64,000 nucleotides of DNA from Alitabrizicola rongguiensis (GCF_021491355.1 NZ_JAKENF010000003.1:248001-312000), one strand, 5' to 3'. Counted from the first letter of the stretch, positions 38,380-47,450 are shown. Notes: generated from the sequence alone by a model not told the origin. Program-made: numbers and translations.

Positions 38380-39226
38380 GGCGGCTCCGCCCAGTCATGG
38401 TTTGGCCGATCAGGGATTGCGCGGCGCGGGCTTCGGACAGGAGGACGGGCCAGTCAGGCACGTCGTTGTCCCATTCGATGAGGACGGGCAGCGGGCCCGT
38501 GCGGTCGATCACCTCGGCAAACAGCGCCCAGACCGGATCGGCCACAGGTGAGCCGTGGGCGTCGATCAGCAGCGGACCGCTCGGCAGGAACTCGGCATCA
38601 TGGCCGCCGAGATGGATCTCGCCCACCAGGTGCAACGGGAAGTCGGCCAAGTAGGCGCGCGGGTCCTCGCGGCGGTTGGTGCAGGCGACGAAGACGTTGT
38701 TCACGTCAAGGAGCAGGCCGCAGCCGGTGCGCCTGGCGATCTCGCGCAGGAAGTCGGTCTCGACCCATGTCGACTGGGAGAATTCGAGGTAGGTCGAAGG
38801 ATTTTCCAGCAGCATCCGGCGGCCAAGCACCTGTTGCACCTCGTCGATATGGGCGCAGACAAGGGCGAGCGTCTCGTCGGTATAGGGCAGGGGCAGGAGA
38901 TCGTTCAGGTAGTCGCCGCCATGACTCGACCAAGCGAGATGTTCGGAAAAGCTTTCGGGCTCATAGCGGTCGATCAGCCGGCGCAGGCGGGCGAGGTGAT
39001 CGCGGTCGAGCGGGTCGGCCCCGCCGATCGACAGGCCCACGCCATGCAGCGACAGCGCGTAATCGGCGCGGAGCGCTGCAAGCTGGGCATGGGGGCGGCC
39101 GCCGTCGCCCATGTAGTTTTCGGCATGGACCTCGAAGAAGCCGAGGGCGGGCCGCGTCTGGTGGATCGTGGCGAAGTGCTCGGGCTTGAAGCCGAGACCG
39201 GCGGCGGCGGGCAGGGGGCTGGGCAT
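38363..39226 (-). CDS. DUF692 multinuclear iron oxidative enzyme, BufB-like
   Basis: A 287-residue TIM-barrel enzyme of the MbnB/TglH family. Its metal-binding His/Asp/Glu set is spread over [86 protein letters not shown] and [12 protein letters not shown]. The family oxidises cysteines in ribosomal peptides to thiooxazole or oxazolone-type groups. Its place directly after a Cys-containing DUF2282 gene points to that precursor as substrate. Confidence 0.92.
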   Translation of the reverse strand: MPSPLPAAAGLGFKPEHFATIHQTRPALGFFEVHAENYMGDGGRPHAQLAALRADYALSLHGVGLSIGGADPLDRDHLARLRRLIDRYEPESFSEHLAWSSHGGDYLNDLLPLPYTDETLALVCAHIDEVQQVLGRRMLLENPSTYLEFSQSTWVETDFLREIARRTGCGLLLDVNNVFVACTNRREDPRAYLADFPLHLVGEIHLGGHDAEFLPSGPLLIDAHGSPVADPVWALFAEVIDRTGPLPVLIEWDNDVPDWPVLLSEARAAQSLIGQTMTGRSRHALAS

Positions 39227-39289
39227 CGGGGATCTCGCGCTGGAGGGGGTATGCGCGGGCGACCGGTGGATCGCCCGCGCGGGTGCGGA

Positions 39290-39568
39290 TCAGGACTTGA
39301 TCGGCTCGAGCGAGCCCATGCCGGTCGGCGTCTTCATCGTCACGCAGGTGCCGGCGGGGACGTATTTCCAGTGCGCGCCGTCGTAGTCGACCTTCGAGGT
39401 GCCCGCGCAAGTCGTGCCGGCGCCGGCGGCGCAATCATTCTGGCCGGCCAGCGCGACGCCGTAGCATTTCTCCATCTTCATGTCGTCGGCCTGGGCCGCG
39501 CCGGCGGCGGCAGTCAGCGCGGCGGCGAGCGAGGCGGTCAGGCCGAGGGCGGTGGGCATATGGGTCAT
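39290..39568 (-). CDS. DUF2282 bufferin-type precursor protein
   Basis: A 92-residue exported precursor: signal peptide (residues 1-26, ending AGAAQA) and a mature part with four cysteines at 35, 46, 54 and 75 in the pattern [33 protein letters not shown]2282 proteins next to DUF692 and DUF2063 genes are the substrates of bufferin-type maturation and are thought to bind copper or other metals in the periplasm. ATG 39568 follows GACAGGAGCTTTCG; an ATG nine bases further in is also possible. The promoter has an ECF signature. Confidence 0.88.
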   Translation of the reverse strand: MTHMPTALGLTASLAAALTAAAGAAQADDMKMEKCYGVALAGQNDCAAGAGTTCAGTSKVDYDGAHWKYVPAGTCVTMKTPTGMGSLEPIKS

Positions 39569-39621
39569 CGAAAGCTCCTGTCGGGTTGAGGCGGAACCGA
39601 CCACCGGTTCCTGACTGACCC

Positions 39622-39647
39622 TTCGTCATCACCTGACGCTGCGTTAC
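39622..39647 (-). promoter_or_regulatory. ECF-sigma promoter of the bufferin operon
   Basis: On the minus strand GTAAC (39647-39643), 17 bases, then CGAA (39625-39622). This matches the GTAACC-N16-CGAA type reported for SigF-like ECF factors, and lies 54 bases ahead of the precursor gene. The same pattern occurs on the other strand before the sigma gene. Confidence 0.65.
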
Positions 39648-39704
39648 GCGGCTCACGAATTGGTGTTCGGAAACGCCTGTTTTTGCGGTAATCCTCGACA
39701 GGCT

Positions 39705-39729
39705 GTAACAATTCGGCGGACGGGACGAA
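39705..39729 (+). promoter_or_regulatory. ECF-sigma promoter of the sigma/anti-sigma genes
   Basis: GTAAC (39705-39709), 16 bases, then CGAA (39726-39729), ending 13 bases before the sigma factor ATG. The leader would be very short and no ribosome site is visible, so translation may start on a nearly leaderless message. The pattern implies autoregulation. Confidence 0.6.
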
Positions 39730-39742
39730 TGGACTTCCCGAC

Positions 39743-40288
39743 ATGACGGGAACGCAGGACGACTGGTCGGTGCTGATGCGCGCGGCCAATGGTGGCGATG
39801 CACGCGCCTACAGCCGCCTGCTGCATCTGGTCACGCCGGTGCTGCGCGGAATCGTCCGCGCGCGGGGCCGCGCCTTTTCGGCCGAGGCGCAGGAGGACAT
39901 CGTGCAGGACGTGCTGCTTGCCATCCATCTCAAGCGTCATACCTGGCGCGAGGACAGCCCGGTAAAGCCGTGGCTTTACGCCATAGCGCGCTACAAGGTG
40001 ATCGATGCCTTTCGCGCGCGCGGGCAACAGGTGCAGGTGCCGATCGAGGATTTCGCCGACGTCCTCCCGGCCGAGCCGCAGGCGGATCCAACCGAACGCA
40101 GCGACGCCCTGAAGATCCTCGGTCAGCTTGACTCGCGTTCGGCCGAGTTGCTGAAGGCTGTCGGTCTTGACGGGGCGGATGCGGGCGAAACCGGCCGGCG
40201 TCTTGGAATGTCAGAGGGGGCGGTGCGGGTGGCATTGCACCGGGCCTTGAAGCGCCTGGCCGAGTTGCGCGAAAGGCAGGTGTCATGA
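39743..40288 (+). CDS. ECF RNA polymerase sigma factor (SigF-like)
   Basis: A 181-residue two-domain sigma factor. Region 2 covers GGDARAYSRLLHLVTPVLRG to EDIVQDVLLAIHLKRHTWRE and WLYAIARYKVIDAFRARGQQ; region 4 covers LDSRSAELLKAVGLDGADAG to GMSEGAVRVALHRALKRLAE. Its stop overlaps the start of a DUF1109 gene (4 bases), the arrangement of Caulobacter SigF-NrsF, which answers chromium, cadmium and copper stress. Divergence from a bufferin operon supports the same regulon logic here. Confidence 0.92.
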   Translation: MTGTQDDWSVLMRAANGGDARAYSRLLHLVTPVLRGIVRARGRAFSAEAQEDIVQDVLLAIHLKRHTWREDSPVKPWLYAIARYKVIDAFRARGQQVQVPIEDFADVLPAEPQADPTERSDALKILGQLDSRSAELLKAVGLDGADAGETGRRLGMSEGAVRVALHRALKRLAELRERQVS

Positions 40289-40911
40289 GGACCGACGATC
40301 TGATCCGCGCCCTGGCTGCTGACAAGGTGCAGCCCGCCTCGGTTGGCTCAAGGCTGGCTCTTCTGCCGCTGGCGCTGCTTGTGGCGGGGGGGCTGCTGTT
40401 GGGCATCATCGGCATCAGGCCGGATCTGGGGGCCGCGCTGATGGCGCCTGTGACTGCGCTGAAGAACCTTCTGCCGCTGGCCCTGGGCCTTGTGGCGCTA
40501 ATACTGGCCGTCCGCCTGGCGCGGCCCGGTGTGTCGGTGCCTGTTGCGGGGCTTGTCGTCTTTCCGTTGGTGGCGGCGGCGCTGTTCGCCTATGGGCTGA
40601 CGCAGATGCAGATGGCAGACTGGGGCCGTGGGCTGATGGGGCGTACGGCCGCGTTCTGTGTGCCGGCCATCGTCCTGACCGCGCTTCTGCCGCTCGTTGC
40701 CGCCATGAGGGCCATGCGGGCCGGGGCGAGCACCGATCCGCAACGGAGCGGCGCCTTGACCGGCCTGGCCTGCGGTGCGCTGGCAACCGCCATCTATGCG
40801 CTGCATTGCAACGAGGACAATCCGCTGTTCTTCGTCACCTGGTATGGCCTTGCGATCCTGATCGTGGCTGGGATCGGGGCGATCCTTGGGCGGCGCCTGC
40901 TGCGCTGGTAG
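40285..40911 (+). CDS. DUF1109 (NrsF-type) membrane anti-sigma factor
   Basis: A 208-residue protein with a short cytoplasmic start (MRTDDLIRALAADKVQPASV) and about six membrane helices. The end contains LACGALATAIYALHCNEDNP with two cysteines, followed by FFVTWYGLAILIVAGIGAIL, typical of NrsF-type proteins. In Caulobacter such cysteines are needed for sensing and for release of SigF. It overlaps the sigma gene by 4 bases, so the pair is made together. Confidence 0.9.
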   Translation: MRTDDLIRALAADKVQPASVGSRLALLPLALLVAGGLLLGIIGIRPDLGAALMAPVTALKNLLPLALGLVALILAVRLARPGVSVPVAGLVVFPLVAAALFAYGLTQMQMADWGRGLMGRTAAFCVPAIVLTALLPLVAAMRAMRAGASTDPQRSGALTGLACGALATAIYALHCNEDNPLFFVTWYGLAILIVAGIGAILGRRLLRW

Positions 40912-41295
40912 TCTTCGGGGGAACTGCGGGCCGGGCGGTGATGGCCTGACCGGGTTTGCCGCAATCGAGAAAAGAAGCGGGTCGCCGCGCTTGGGGACGC
41001 GGCGACCCGATGCCTACTGGGGGCATTCGTCAAGCAGGACTACTTCGACAGTCGCGCCTGGGGCAAAGGGGAAAGGGACAGTCCCTTGCGCGAGTGGTAG
41101 GCCCGTTGGGGGCAGGCCTTGTCTTCGTATTCCTGCTTGGGTCTGGCACCTCATCGGGCCATGACCAGACCATGCCATGACAAAACCCCGGCCGCTGTTC
41201 CCCAGGTGACAGGCGCAGGGCCGGTCGCAATTTCGTGATGAGAACGCCTCCGGCGCGGGCGCGCGCGGAGGCGTCATCTGCGATCGCGCGGCCGG
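40912..41295. other. Intergenic region with stem-loops
   Basis: About 380 bases between the convergent anti-sigma and phoB genes. It contains a perfect 11-bp stem (40979-41008: GGGTCGCCGCG / CGCGGCGACCC, 8-base loop) without a T-tract, and a GCCTCCG-type hairpin around 41247-41275 that may end phoB transcription. I see no supported gene or RNA. Confidence 0.5.
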
Positions 41296-41988
41296 TCAGC
41301 CGAGCGCGTAGCCAGCGCCGCGCACAGTGCGCAGCGGATCCTCGCCGCCAAAGGCGCAAAGCGCCTTGCGCAACCGGCCGATATGGACATCGACCGTGCG
41401 CGTGTCGACATAGATGTCGCGGCCCCAGACCCGGTCGAGCAATTGCTCGCGGCTCCAGACCCGGCCCGGCTTTTCCATGAAGGTGGACAAGAGACGGAAC
41501 TCGGTGGGCCCAAGCTTCAGCACCTTGTCGGCGCGGTAGACGCGATGCGTTTCGGGGTCGAGGCGGATGTCGTCATAGGCCAGCGTCAGCCCGACCGAGG
41601 ACGGGCGCGAGCGACGCAGCTGGGCGCGGACACGGGCCAGAAGCTCGACGATCGAATAGGGCTTGGTCACATAGTCGTCGGCGCCGGTTTCCAGGCCGCG
41701 GACGCGGTCGACTTCCTCGGACCGCGCCGACAGCATGATGATCGGCACGCCCCGGGTTTCGGGGCGCGATTTCAGCCGGCGGCAGACCTCGATCCCCGAG
41801 ACATTGGGGAGCATCCAGTCGAGCACGATCACGTCGGGCGCGACTTCCTCGACCAGGATCAGCGCCTCTTCGCCGTTGCCGGCCTGCGACACGCGAAAGC
41901 CTTCGGCCTCGAAGTTGTAGGACAGCACCTCGCGCTGTGCGGGTTCATCCTCGACAACCAGCACCGTGGGTTGTTCGGCGGCAGCCAT
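41296..41988 (-). CDS. phoB: Phosphate-regulon response regulator
   Basis: A 230-residue OmpR-family regulator. The receiver has VVEDEPAQREVLSYNFEAEG, phospho-acceptor Asp57 in VIVLDWMLPN and the KPYS lysine; the winged helix includes KLGPTEFRLLSTFMEKPGRV, then VYVDTRTVDVHIGRLRKAL-like sequence. It activates phosphate-starvation genes through Pho boxes. ATG 41988 overlaps the phoU stop by one base; a GTG one codon earlier is possible. The sensor kinase gene phoR is not next to it in the window. Confidence 0.95.
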   Translation of the reverse strand: MAAAEQPTVLVVEDEPAQREVLSYNFEAEGFRVSQAGNGEEALILVEEVAPDVIVLDWMLPNVSGIEVCRRLKSRPETRGVPIIMLSARSEEVDRVRGLETGADDYVTKPYSIVELLARVRAQLRRSRPSSVGLTLAYDDIRLDPETHRVYRADKVLKLGPTEFRLLSTFMEKPGRVWSREQLLDRVWGRDIYVDTRTVDVHIGRLRKALCAFGGEDPLRTVRGAGYALG

Positions 41989-42707
41989 CACTTGATCCCA
42001 TCAAGGCCAGTGATCGAAGTCGTGTCTTCCTTCGGGCGTGCCTCCTCGGGCATGGCGCCACGGACGAGGTAGATCACCTGCTCGGCCACGCCGGTCGCAT
42101 GGTCGCCCATCCGCTCAAGGTTCTTGGCGATGAAATGTAGATGCATGCAGGCCGTGATATTGCGCGGGTCTTCCATCATGTAGGTCAGGAAGACGCGGAA
42201 CAGCGAGTTGTACATCTGGTCTACATCACGGTCGCGCCGGCGCACATCTTCCGCGAGTTCCGAATCGCGGCGGATATAGGCGTCGAGTGCATCCTTCAGA
42301 AGCTGTTCCACCGTCTTGGCCATGCGGCGGATGGTGCCTGCCGTTTCGCCAACCGGCGGCAACTGGTTGAGCACTGACGAGCGCTTTGCCAGGTTCTTGG
42401 CATAGTCGCCGCAGCGTTCCAGCGCGCTGGCGATCTTCATCACCGACAGAACGGTGCGCAGGTCGGTTGCCGTGGGCGAGCGCAGTGCGAGGACCCGCGC
42501 CGCTTCAGCCTGGATCTGGTCTTCAAGCGCGTCGATGGCCTTGTCGGCAAGGCGCACCCGCTCGGCAAGCTCGTCGTCGCGGGTCTCGAGAGCCTGGGCG
42601 GCGTCGAGGATGTTTGCCTCGACCAGGCCGCCCATCTTCATGATCATCGCCTGGATGGCTTCCAGGTCGCGATCGAAGGAGGTGACGATATGGGGATCGC
42701 TGTTCAT
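41988..42707 (-). CDS. phoU: Phosphate transport regulator PhoU
   Basis: A 239-residue all-helical protein of two PhoU repeats (ILDAAQALETRDDELAERVR; ASALERCGDYAKNLAKRSSV; CMHLHFIAKNLERMGDHATG). It signals phosphate sufficiency from the Pst transporter to the PhoR/PhoB pair and restrains uptake. ATG 42707 gives the usual MNSDPHIVTSFDRDLE opening. It lies 10 bases after pstB and overlaps phoB by one base. Confidence 0.95.
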   Translation of the reverse strand: MNSDPHIVTSFDRDLEAIQAMIMKMGGLVEANILDAAQALETRDDELAERVRLADKAIDALEDQIQAEAARVLALRSPTATDLRTVLSVMKIASALERCGDYAKNLAKRSSVLNQLPPVGETAGTIRRMAKTVEQLLKDALDAYIRRDSELAEDVRRRDRDVDQMYNSLFRVFLTYMMEDPRNITACMHLHFIAKNLERMGDHATGVAEQVIYLVRGAMPEEARPKEDTTSITGLDGIK

Positions 42708-42717
42708 GTGGACTCCC

Positions 42718-43515
42718 TCAGCCGATCCGGCCGGTGATGTAGGATTCCGTGCGCGGATCCTTGGGGTTGGTGAAGATCTGGCCGGTCTCGCCGTATTCGA
42801 CAAGGTTGCCGAGGTGGAAGAAGGCGGTGCGCTGGCTGACGCGGGCAGCCTGCTGCATCGAGTGCGTGACGATCACGACCGAGAACTGGCTGCGAAGCTC
42901 GTCGATCAGCTCCTCGACCTGCGCCGTCGCGATCGGGTCGAGCGCCGAGCACGGTTCGTCCATCAGCAGGACTTCCGGCTGGGTGGCGATGGCGCGGGCG
43001 ATGCAGAGGCGCTGCTGCTGACCGCCGGACAGGCCGGTGCCGGGCGAATCGAGGCGGTCCTTCACCTCGTTCCAGAGCGCGGCCTTCTTCAACGAGGTCT
43101 CGACGATGCCGTCCAGTTCGCTCTTCGATCGGGTGAGGCCGTGGATCTTCGGGCCGTAGGCGATGTTGTCGTAGATCGACTTCGGGAAGGGGTTCGGTTT
43201 CTGGAACACCATGCCGACCTTTGCGCGCAGTTGCACGGGGTCGACCTTGGCGTCGTAGATGTTCTCGCCGTCCAGCGTGATCGTGCCTTCGACCCGGGCG
43301 CTGGCGACGGTGTCGTTCATCCGGTTCAGGCAGCGCAGGAAGGTCGACTTGCCGCAGCCCGAGGGACCGATGAAGGCCGTCACCGTCTTGTCGAGGATGT
43401 CGACATCGACATCCTTCAGCGCGTGGTTGGTGCCGTAATAGACCTGCACCTTGCGGGCCGAGATCTTTGATTCGTTGGTGTCCACGTTCCGCTCCGCGAT
43501 ACGCATGTCGTTCAT
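42718..43515 (-). CDS. pstB: Phosphate ABC transporter ATP-binding protein
   Basis: A 265-residue ATPase of the high-affinity phosphate importer. Walker [10 protein letters not shown], the Q-loop region [20 protein letters not shown], signature [16 protein letters not shown], Walker [14 protein letters not shown] and the switch His in [15 protein letters not shown] are all present. It starts 12 bases after pstA. Confidence 0.97.
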   Translation of the reverse strand: MNDMRIAERNVDTNESKISARKVQVYYGTNHALKDVDVDILDKTVTAFIGPSGCGKSTFLRCLNRMNDTVASARVEGTITLDGENIYDAKVDPVQLRAKVGMVFQKPNPFPKSIYDNIAYGPKIHGLTRSKSELDGIVETSLKKAALWNEVKDRLDSPGTGLSGGQQQRLCIARAIATQPEVLLMDEPCSALDPIATAQVEELIDELRSQFSVVIVTHSMQQAARVSQRTAFFHLGNLVEYGETGQIFTNPKDPRTESYITGRIG

Positions 43516-43527
43516 TTGTTTGCCCCC

Positions 43528-44880
43528 TTACCAGCGGCGTTCGAAGCGGCGGCGCAGGACGATGGCGACCGCATTCATGATGAGCAGGAAGACGAGCAGC
43601 ACGATGATCGCACCCGAGGCCCGTTCGACAAAGCCCGGATCGCCGCGTGTCGTCCAGCTGTAGACCTGAACCGGCAGCGCGGTGGCCGGATCGAACAGCC
43701 CCCCAGGCAGGCCGCCCGGATAGTCACGGACGAAGGCGACCATGCCGATCAGCAGCAGCGGCGCCGTCTCGCCCAGGGCCTGCGCCAGACCGATGATCAT
43801 CCCGGTCAGGATGCCGGGTGCGGCCAGCGGCAGGACATGGTGGAAGACCGATTGCACCTTCGAGGCGCCGACGCCAAGCGCGGCGTCGCGGATCGACGGC
43901 GGCACCGCCTTCAGCGCGGCACGGGCGGGGATGATGATGCGGGGCAGGGTCATCAGCGTCAGGACAAGCCCGCCGACGATCGGCGCCGATTGCGGCAGTC
44001 CGGCGAAGTTGATGAACACCGCGAGGCCGAGGATACCGAAGACGATCGACGGCACGGCAGCAAGATTGGCAATGTTCACCTCGATGAGGTCGGTCCAGAA
44101 GTTCTTGACCGCGAATTCCTCCAGATACACCGCTGCGGCGACACCGATCGGCAGCGACAGGACGAGCACCACGATCATCATGTAAAGCGAGCCGAGAATT
44201 GCCACGCCAAGACCGGCCGCCTCGGGCCGCTGGTCAGACGCGTCGGGGGCCGTGATGAAGGCCCAGTTGAAGCGCTTGCCCATCAGGCCGGCGTCGGTCA
44301 TTTTCTGTGCGACTTGAAGCTGTTCCGGGGTGATGTTCGAGTCAAGCTTTGCGCTTTCCATCGTGACCCGGCCCTTGAAGAACCCGTCGACACGGCCGTT
44401 GGCCAGAAGCTCGAACTCTGGAAGCGACGTGCCCACGACGGCCGGATTGGCCAGCACGTAGTTGCGAAGCTGCGCGGGCGCCTCAGGCGACAGCAGGCCC
44501 GCGATCTGCTTCTCGGTCATCCCGTCAGTCGAGATGCCTTTCGCGGCCAGCGCAGCCGCCAGCGCCTCGTTGATGACCTTGGCGTAACCGACGGTCGTTA
44601 CCTTGGCCATGACCGCCGAGTCGCGGGTGCCGGATTTGTCAAGCTTGTCGGCCGGTAGTTCGATCGGGATCGTGACGAAGGTCTGCCGGAAGGCCGGCAT
44701 GCCGGCGCTGAAGATCGAGATCAGCAGCGCGGCCAGCGCCAGCATGGCGATCGAGATCGCGACGATCCCGTAGAGGCGGAAGCGCGTCTCGGCAGCGTTG
44801 CGCTTGCGCGTCAACTCGTCCTGGACCAGCAGCGAACCGCGATGGGAGCCAGACGCGGGAGCAGCGGAGATGTCGGTCAT
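43528..44880 (-). CDS. pstA: Phosphate ABC transporter permease PstA
   Basis: A 450-residue inner-membrane permease. After one N-terminal helix (about residues 38-58, YGIVAISIAMLALAALLISI) comes a long periplasmic-looking stretch, then five or six helices with MMIVVLVLSLPIGVAAAVYL, IANLAAVPSIVFGILGLAVF and the transport-loop segment IPPSIRDAALGVGASKVQSV-like. It is about 150 residues longer than the E. coli protein, mostly in the early periplasmic part, a form common in alphaproteobacteria. It overlaps pstC by 4 bases. Confidence 0.93.
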   Translation of the reverse strand: MTDISAAPASGSHRGSLLVQDELTRKRNAAETRFRLYGIVAISIAMLALAALLISIFSAGMPAFRQTFVTIPIELPADKLDKSGTRDSAVMAKVTTVGYAKVINEALAAALAAKGISTDGMTEKQIAGLLSPEAPAQLRNYVLANPAVVGTSLPEFELLANGRVDGFFKGRVTMESAKLDSNITPEQLQVAQKMTDAGLMGKRFNWAFITAPDASDQRPEAAGLGVAILGSLYMMIVVLVLSLPIGVAAAVYLEEFAVKNFWTDLIEVNIANLAAVPSIVFGILGLAVFINFAGLPQSAPIVGGLVLTLMTLPRIIIPARAALKAVPPSIRDAALGVGASKVQSVFHHVLPLAAPGILTGMIIGLAQALGETAPLLLIGMVAFVRDYPGGLPGGLFDPATALPVQVYSWTTRGDPGFVERASGAIIVLLVFLLIMNAVAIVLRRRFERRW

Positions 44881-46337
44881 TCGTATTGCTCCCGGTATTT
44901 GCGCACGATGTAGAGCGCCAGGATGTTCAGGCCGAGGGTGACGACGAACAGCGTCAGGCCAAGCGCGAAGGCGACGAGCGTCTCGGGCGAAGCGAATTCG
45001 GTGTCGCCGGTCAGCTGGCTGACGATCTTGACGGTGATGGTGGTCATCGCCTCGAAGGGGTTGAGGCTGAGTTTTGCGGCGGCGCCGGCGCCCATCACCA
45101 CGATCATCGTCTCACCGATGGCGCGGCTCGCGGCCAGCAGGATTGCGCCGACAACGCCGGGCAGGGCGGCGGGCAAAACCACCTTGCGGATTGTCTCCGA
45201 CGGTGTCGCGCCGAGGCCGAGCGAGCCGTCGCGCAGGGATTGCGGCACGGCGTTGATGATGTCGTCGGACAGGGACGAGACGAAGGGGATGACCATGATC
45301 CCCATGACGATCCCGGCGGTCATCACCGACGACGAGCTGTTGCCCAGATTCAGCGGCTGGGCGAAGTAGTCGCGCAGGATCGGACCCACGGTGATAAGCG
45401 CAAAGAGGCCGTAGACGATCGTCGGGATGCCGGCGAGGATCTCGATCAGCGGCTTGACCACGGTGCGAACGCGCCTGCTGGCGTATTCCGACAGGTAGAT
45501 CGCCGACAGCAGCCCGACCGGCACGGCGACGAGCAGCGCGATGAACGAGACATAGAGAGTACCCCAGAGCAGGGGCAGGATGCCAAGCTCGGATCCGCCG
45601 CGGAATTGCGGGTTCCACACCGTGCCGAGGAAGAAGTCCAGCGCCGGGTACAGCGTGAAGAAGTGGAACGTTTCGAAGACAAGCGAAAGGATGATACCGA
45701 CCGTGGTCAAGACCGCGACTGTCGAGGCCGCAAACAGCGTTACGGTAATGAAGCGCTCGGACGCATTCCGAGCGCGGAAATCGCGGTTGATGCGGGGGAA
45801 GGCGATCCCGAAGCCAAGAAGTGCTGCGGCCAGCACTGCGATCGTCCGACCGATCGCGCCGGTCGCATCCAGCTTGCGATAGGCCTTGGCGGCTTCGAAG
45901 ACTGCGGGGTTCACGTCAGAGCCGAGCGCCACGCCGACAGTGCCAAGCAGCGCCCGCACGTCGGTTGCATCGGTGGTCATCGCCTCCAGCTCGTCCGGCG
46001 TGATCTTGTCCTGATCGATTGCGGCGTCCAGGCCCCCAGAGATGCGGCGCACGTCCGACAGGGCCAGCGTCTGCGCGGCGGCGTCGGGTGCGACATCGGC
46101 GGGGATCATGCCTGAGACGCGGGAATTGACGATCATCGGCTGCACGATCAGCCAGAGGATCAGCACGAGGAAGGCGGGAACGGCGGTTGCCAGGAAAACG
46201 ACAAGGCCATGGAAGAAGGGCAAGGAATGTAGGACGCGCGTATCGCCGCCCGCGTCACGGATCGCCCGATTGCGCCCCAGGACGAAGCCGACGGCGGCGA
46301 GGCCAAGGACGATCAGCGAGATTAGGCCAGTGCTCAT
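44877..46337 (-). CDS. pstC: Phosphate ABC transporter permease PstC
   Basis: A 486-residue inner-membrane permease, also longer than the E. coli version because of an extra N-terminal pair of helices and a periplasmic segment (residues 1-200). The conserved part includes LLWGTLYVSFIALLVAVPVG, EILAGIPTIVYGLFALITVG, VPQSLRDGSLGLGATPSETI and ASRAIGETMIVVMGAGAAAK. ATG 46337 is preceded by GGGTGG, which also takes part in a hairpin that may hide it. Confidence 0.93.
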   Translation of the reverse strand: MSTGLISLIVLGLAAVGFVLGRNRAIRDAGGDTRVLHSLPFFHGLVVFLATAVPAFLVLILWLIVQPMIVNSRVSGMIPADVAPDAAAQTLALSDVRRISGGLDAAIDQDKITPDELEAMTTDATDVRALLGTVGVALGSDVNPAVFEAAKAYRKLDATGAIGRTIAVLAAALLGFGIAFPRINRDFRARNASERFITVTLFAASTVAVLTTVGIILSLVFETFHFFTLYPALDFFLGTVWNPQFRGGSELGILPLLWGTLYVSFIALLVAVPVGLLSAIYLSEYASRRVRTVVKPLIEILAGIPTIVYGLFALITVGPILRDYFAQPLNLGNSSSSVMTAGIVMGIMVIPFVSSLSDDIINAVPQSLRDGSLGLGATPSETIRKVVLPAALPGVVGAILLAASRAIGETMIVVMGAGAAAKLSLNPFEAMTTITVKIVSQLTGDTEFASPETLVAFALGLTLFVVTLGLNILALYIVRKYREQYE

Positions 46338-46341
46338 GGAA

Positions 46342-46386
46342 CCACCCGGATCGGAAAGGACCGGGTGGCGCGATGGCGCCACCCGG
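46342..46386 (-). promoter_or_regulatory. Mutually exclusive hairpins between pstS and pstC
   Basis: In the transcript, hairpin A pairs CCGGGTGGCGC with GCGCCACCCGG (46386-46361, 11 bp, 4-base loop). The second arm of A, CCACCCGG, can instead pair with a third segment CCGGGTGG (46349-46342) that contains the presumed pstC ribosome site. Forming A leaves that site free; forming the alternative hides it. The layout suggests control of PstC made per PstS. Confidence 0.55.
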
Positions 46387-46394
46387 CAGAGGGA

Positions 46395-47450
46395 TCAGTT
46401 CAGCGGGCCCATGACGGTGCCGGCAGCGACGGCTTCCTGGGTCTTGGCCAGTTCCGGATCGGGAACCAGGCCGTAAGCCGCGAGCGGGCCGTCCGGGCCG
46501 GCCATGTCATCGGACACGAAGAAGTCGATGTATTCCTGCAGGCCCGGGATCACACCGAGATGCGCCTTCTTCACGTAGAAGTAGAGCGGACGCGACACCG
46601 GGTATTCGCCCTTGGCCACCGACTCGACCGTCGGCGTGACACCGTTGATGGTCGCCACTTTCAGCTTGTCGGTGTTGTTCTGGTAGAAGGACAGGCCGAA
46701 CACGCCGATCGCCTGCTTGTTGGCGGCGATACGGGCCAGCGTCTCGGTATAGTCACCGTCGACGTCAACCGACTTGCCGTCGGTGCGCAGCGTGTTGCAG
46801 GCCTTCTCGGCGGCTTTCGCCTTTTCCTTCTCGTCGGCGCCTTCGGCCTTCGCCAGGAACAGGTCATAGGCACCGGTTTCCTTGCAGCCGGCCACGATCA
46901 CCTTGGTGTCGAAGACTTCGCGGGTGCCGTGCTTGGTGCCGGGGATGAATGCGAGGATCGGCTGGGCGGGCAGGGCGGCGTTCACCTGGTCCCAGGTGGC
47001 GCTGGCGTTGGCGACCAGCGCGCCGTCCTTGGCAACCTGCGCGCCGATGGCGTTGTACCAGTCGGCCGGAGTGAAGGCGAAGTCCGGGCCGGCGATGTCC
47101 GAGGCGAAGACGATGCCGTCATAGCCGAACCGAACTTCCATGATCTCGGTCACGCCGTTCTTGGCGCAGGTGTCGATGTCGCTCTGGGTGATGCGGCTAG
47201 ACGAGTTGGCGATGTCGATGGTGTTCTCGCCCACGCCTTCGCAGAACTTCTTGCGGCCAGCGCCCGAGCCGCCGGATTCGACGACGGGCGTCTTGAAGTC
47301 GAAGTTTTCGCCGAAGGCTTCGGCCACGATGGTCGCATAGGGCAGCACGGTCGAGGAGCCGGCGCTCTGGATGTTGTCGCGGGCAAGGGCGGCGGTCGCC
47401 GAAACAGCCGCGATCGCAAGCGTCGAGGCGGTGAGTTTCATGAAGGACAT
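46395..47450 (-). CDS. pstS: Periplasmic phosphate-binding protein PstS
   Basis: A 351-residue exported protein with a signal peptide (MSFMKLTASTLAIAAVSATA, cleavage after AALA near residue 23). The mature start RDNIQSAGSSTVLPYATIVA and the phosphate-site loops ESGGSGAGRKKFCEGVGENT and ANSSSRI are typical. It captures phosphate for the PstCAB importer. First gene of the operon, with a Pho box about 80 bases upstream. Confidence 0.95.
   Translation of the reverse strand: MSFMKLTASTLAIAAVSATAALARDNIQSAGSSTVLPYATIVAEAFGENFDFKTPVVESGGSGAGRKKFCEGVGENTIDIANSSSRITQSDIDTCAKNGVTEIMEVRFGYDGIVFASDIAGPDFAFTPADWYNAIGAQVAKDGALVANASATWDQVNAALPAQPILAFIPGTKHGTREVFDTKVIVAGCKETGAYDLFLAKAEGADEKEKAKAAEKACNTLRTDGKSVDVDGDYTETLARIAANKQAIGVFGLSFYQNNTDKLKVATINGVTPTVESVAKGEYPVSRPLYFYVKKAHLGVIPGLQEYIDFFVSDDMAGPDGPLAAYGLVPDPELAKTQEAVAAGTVMGPLN

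Noticed and set aside
37155-40911. DUF2063 gene product as a DNA-binding regulator of the locus
   Set aside because: The name comes from an old annotation. Context with DUF692 and DUF2282 points to a peptide-maturation partner; the ECF sigma factor is the likely regulator.
40912-41295. Small proteins in the anti-sigma/phoB gap (frames of about 75-110 codons)
   Set aside because: No ribosome sites, hydrophobic or domain features; frames overlap each other on both strands, as expected by chance.
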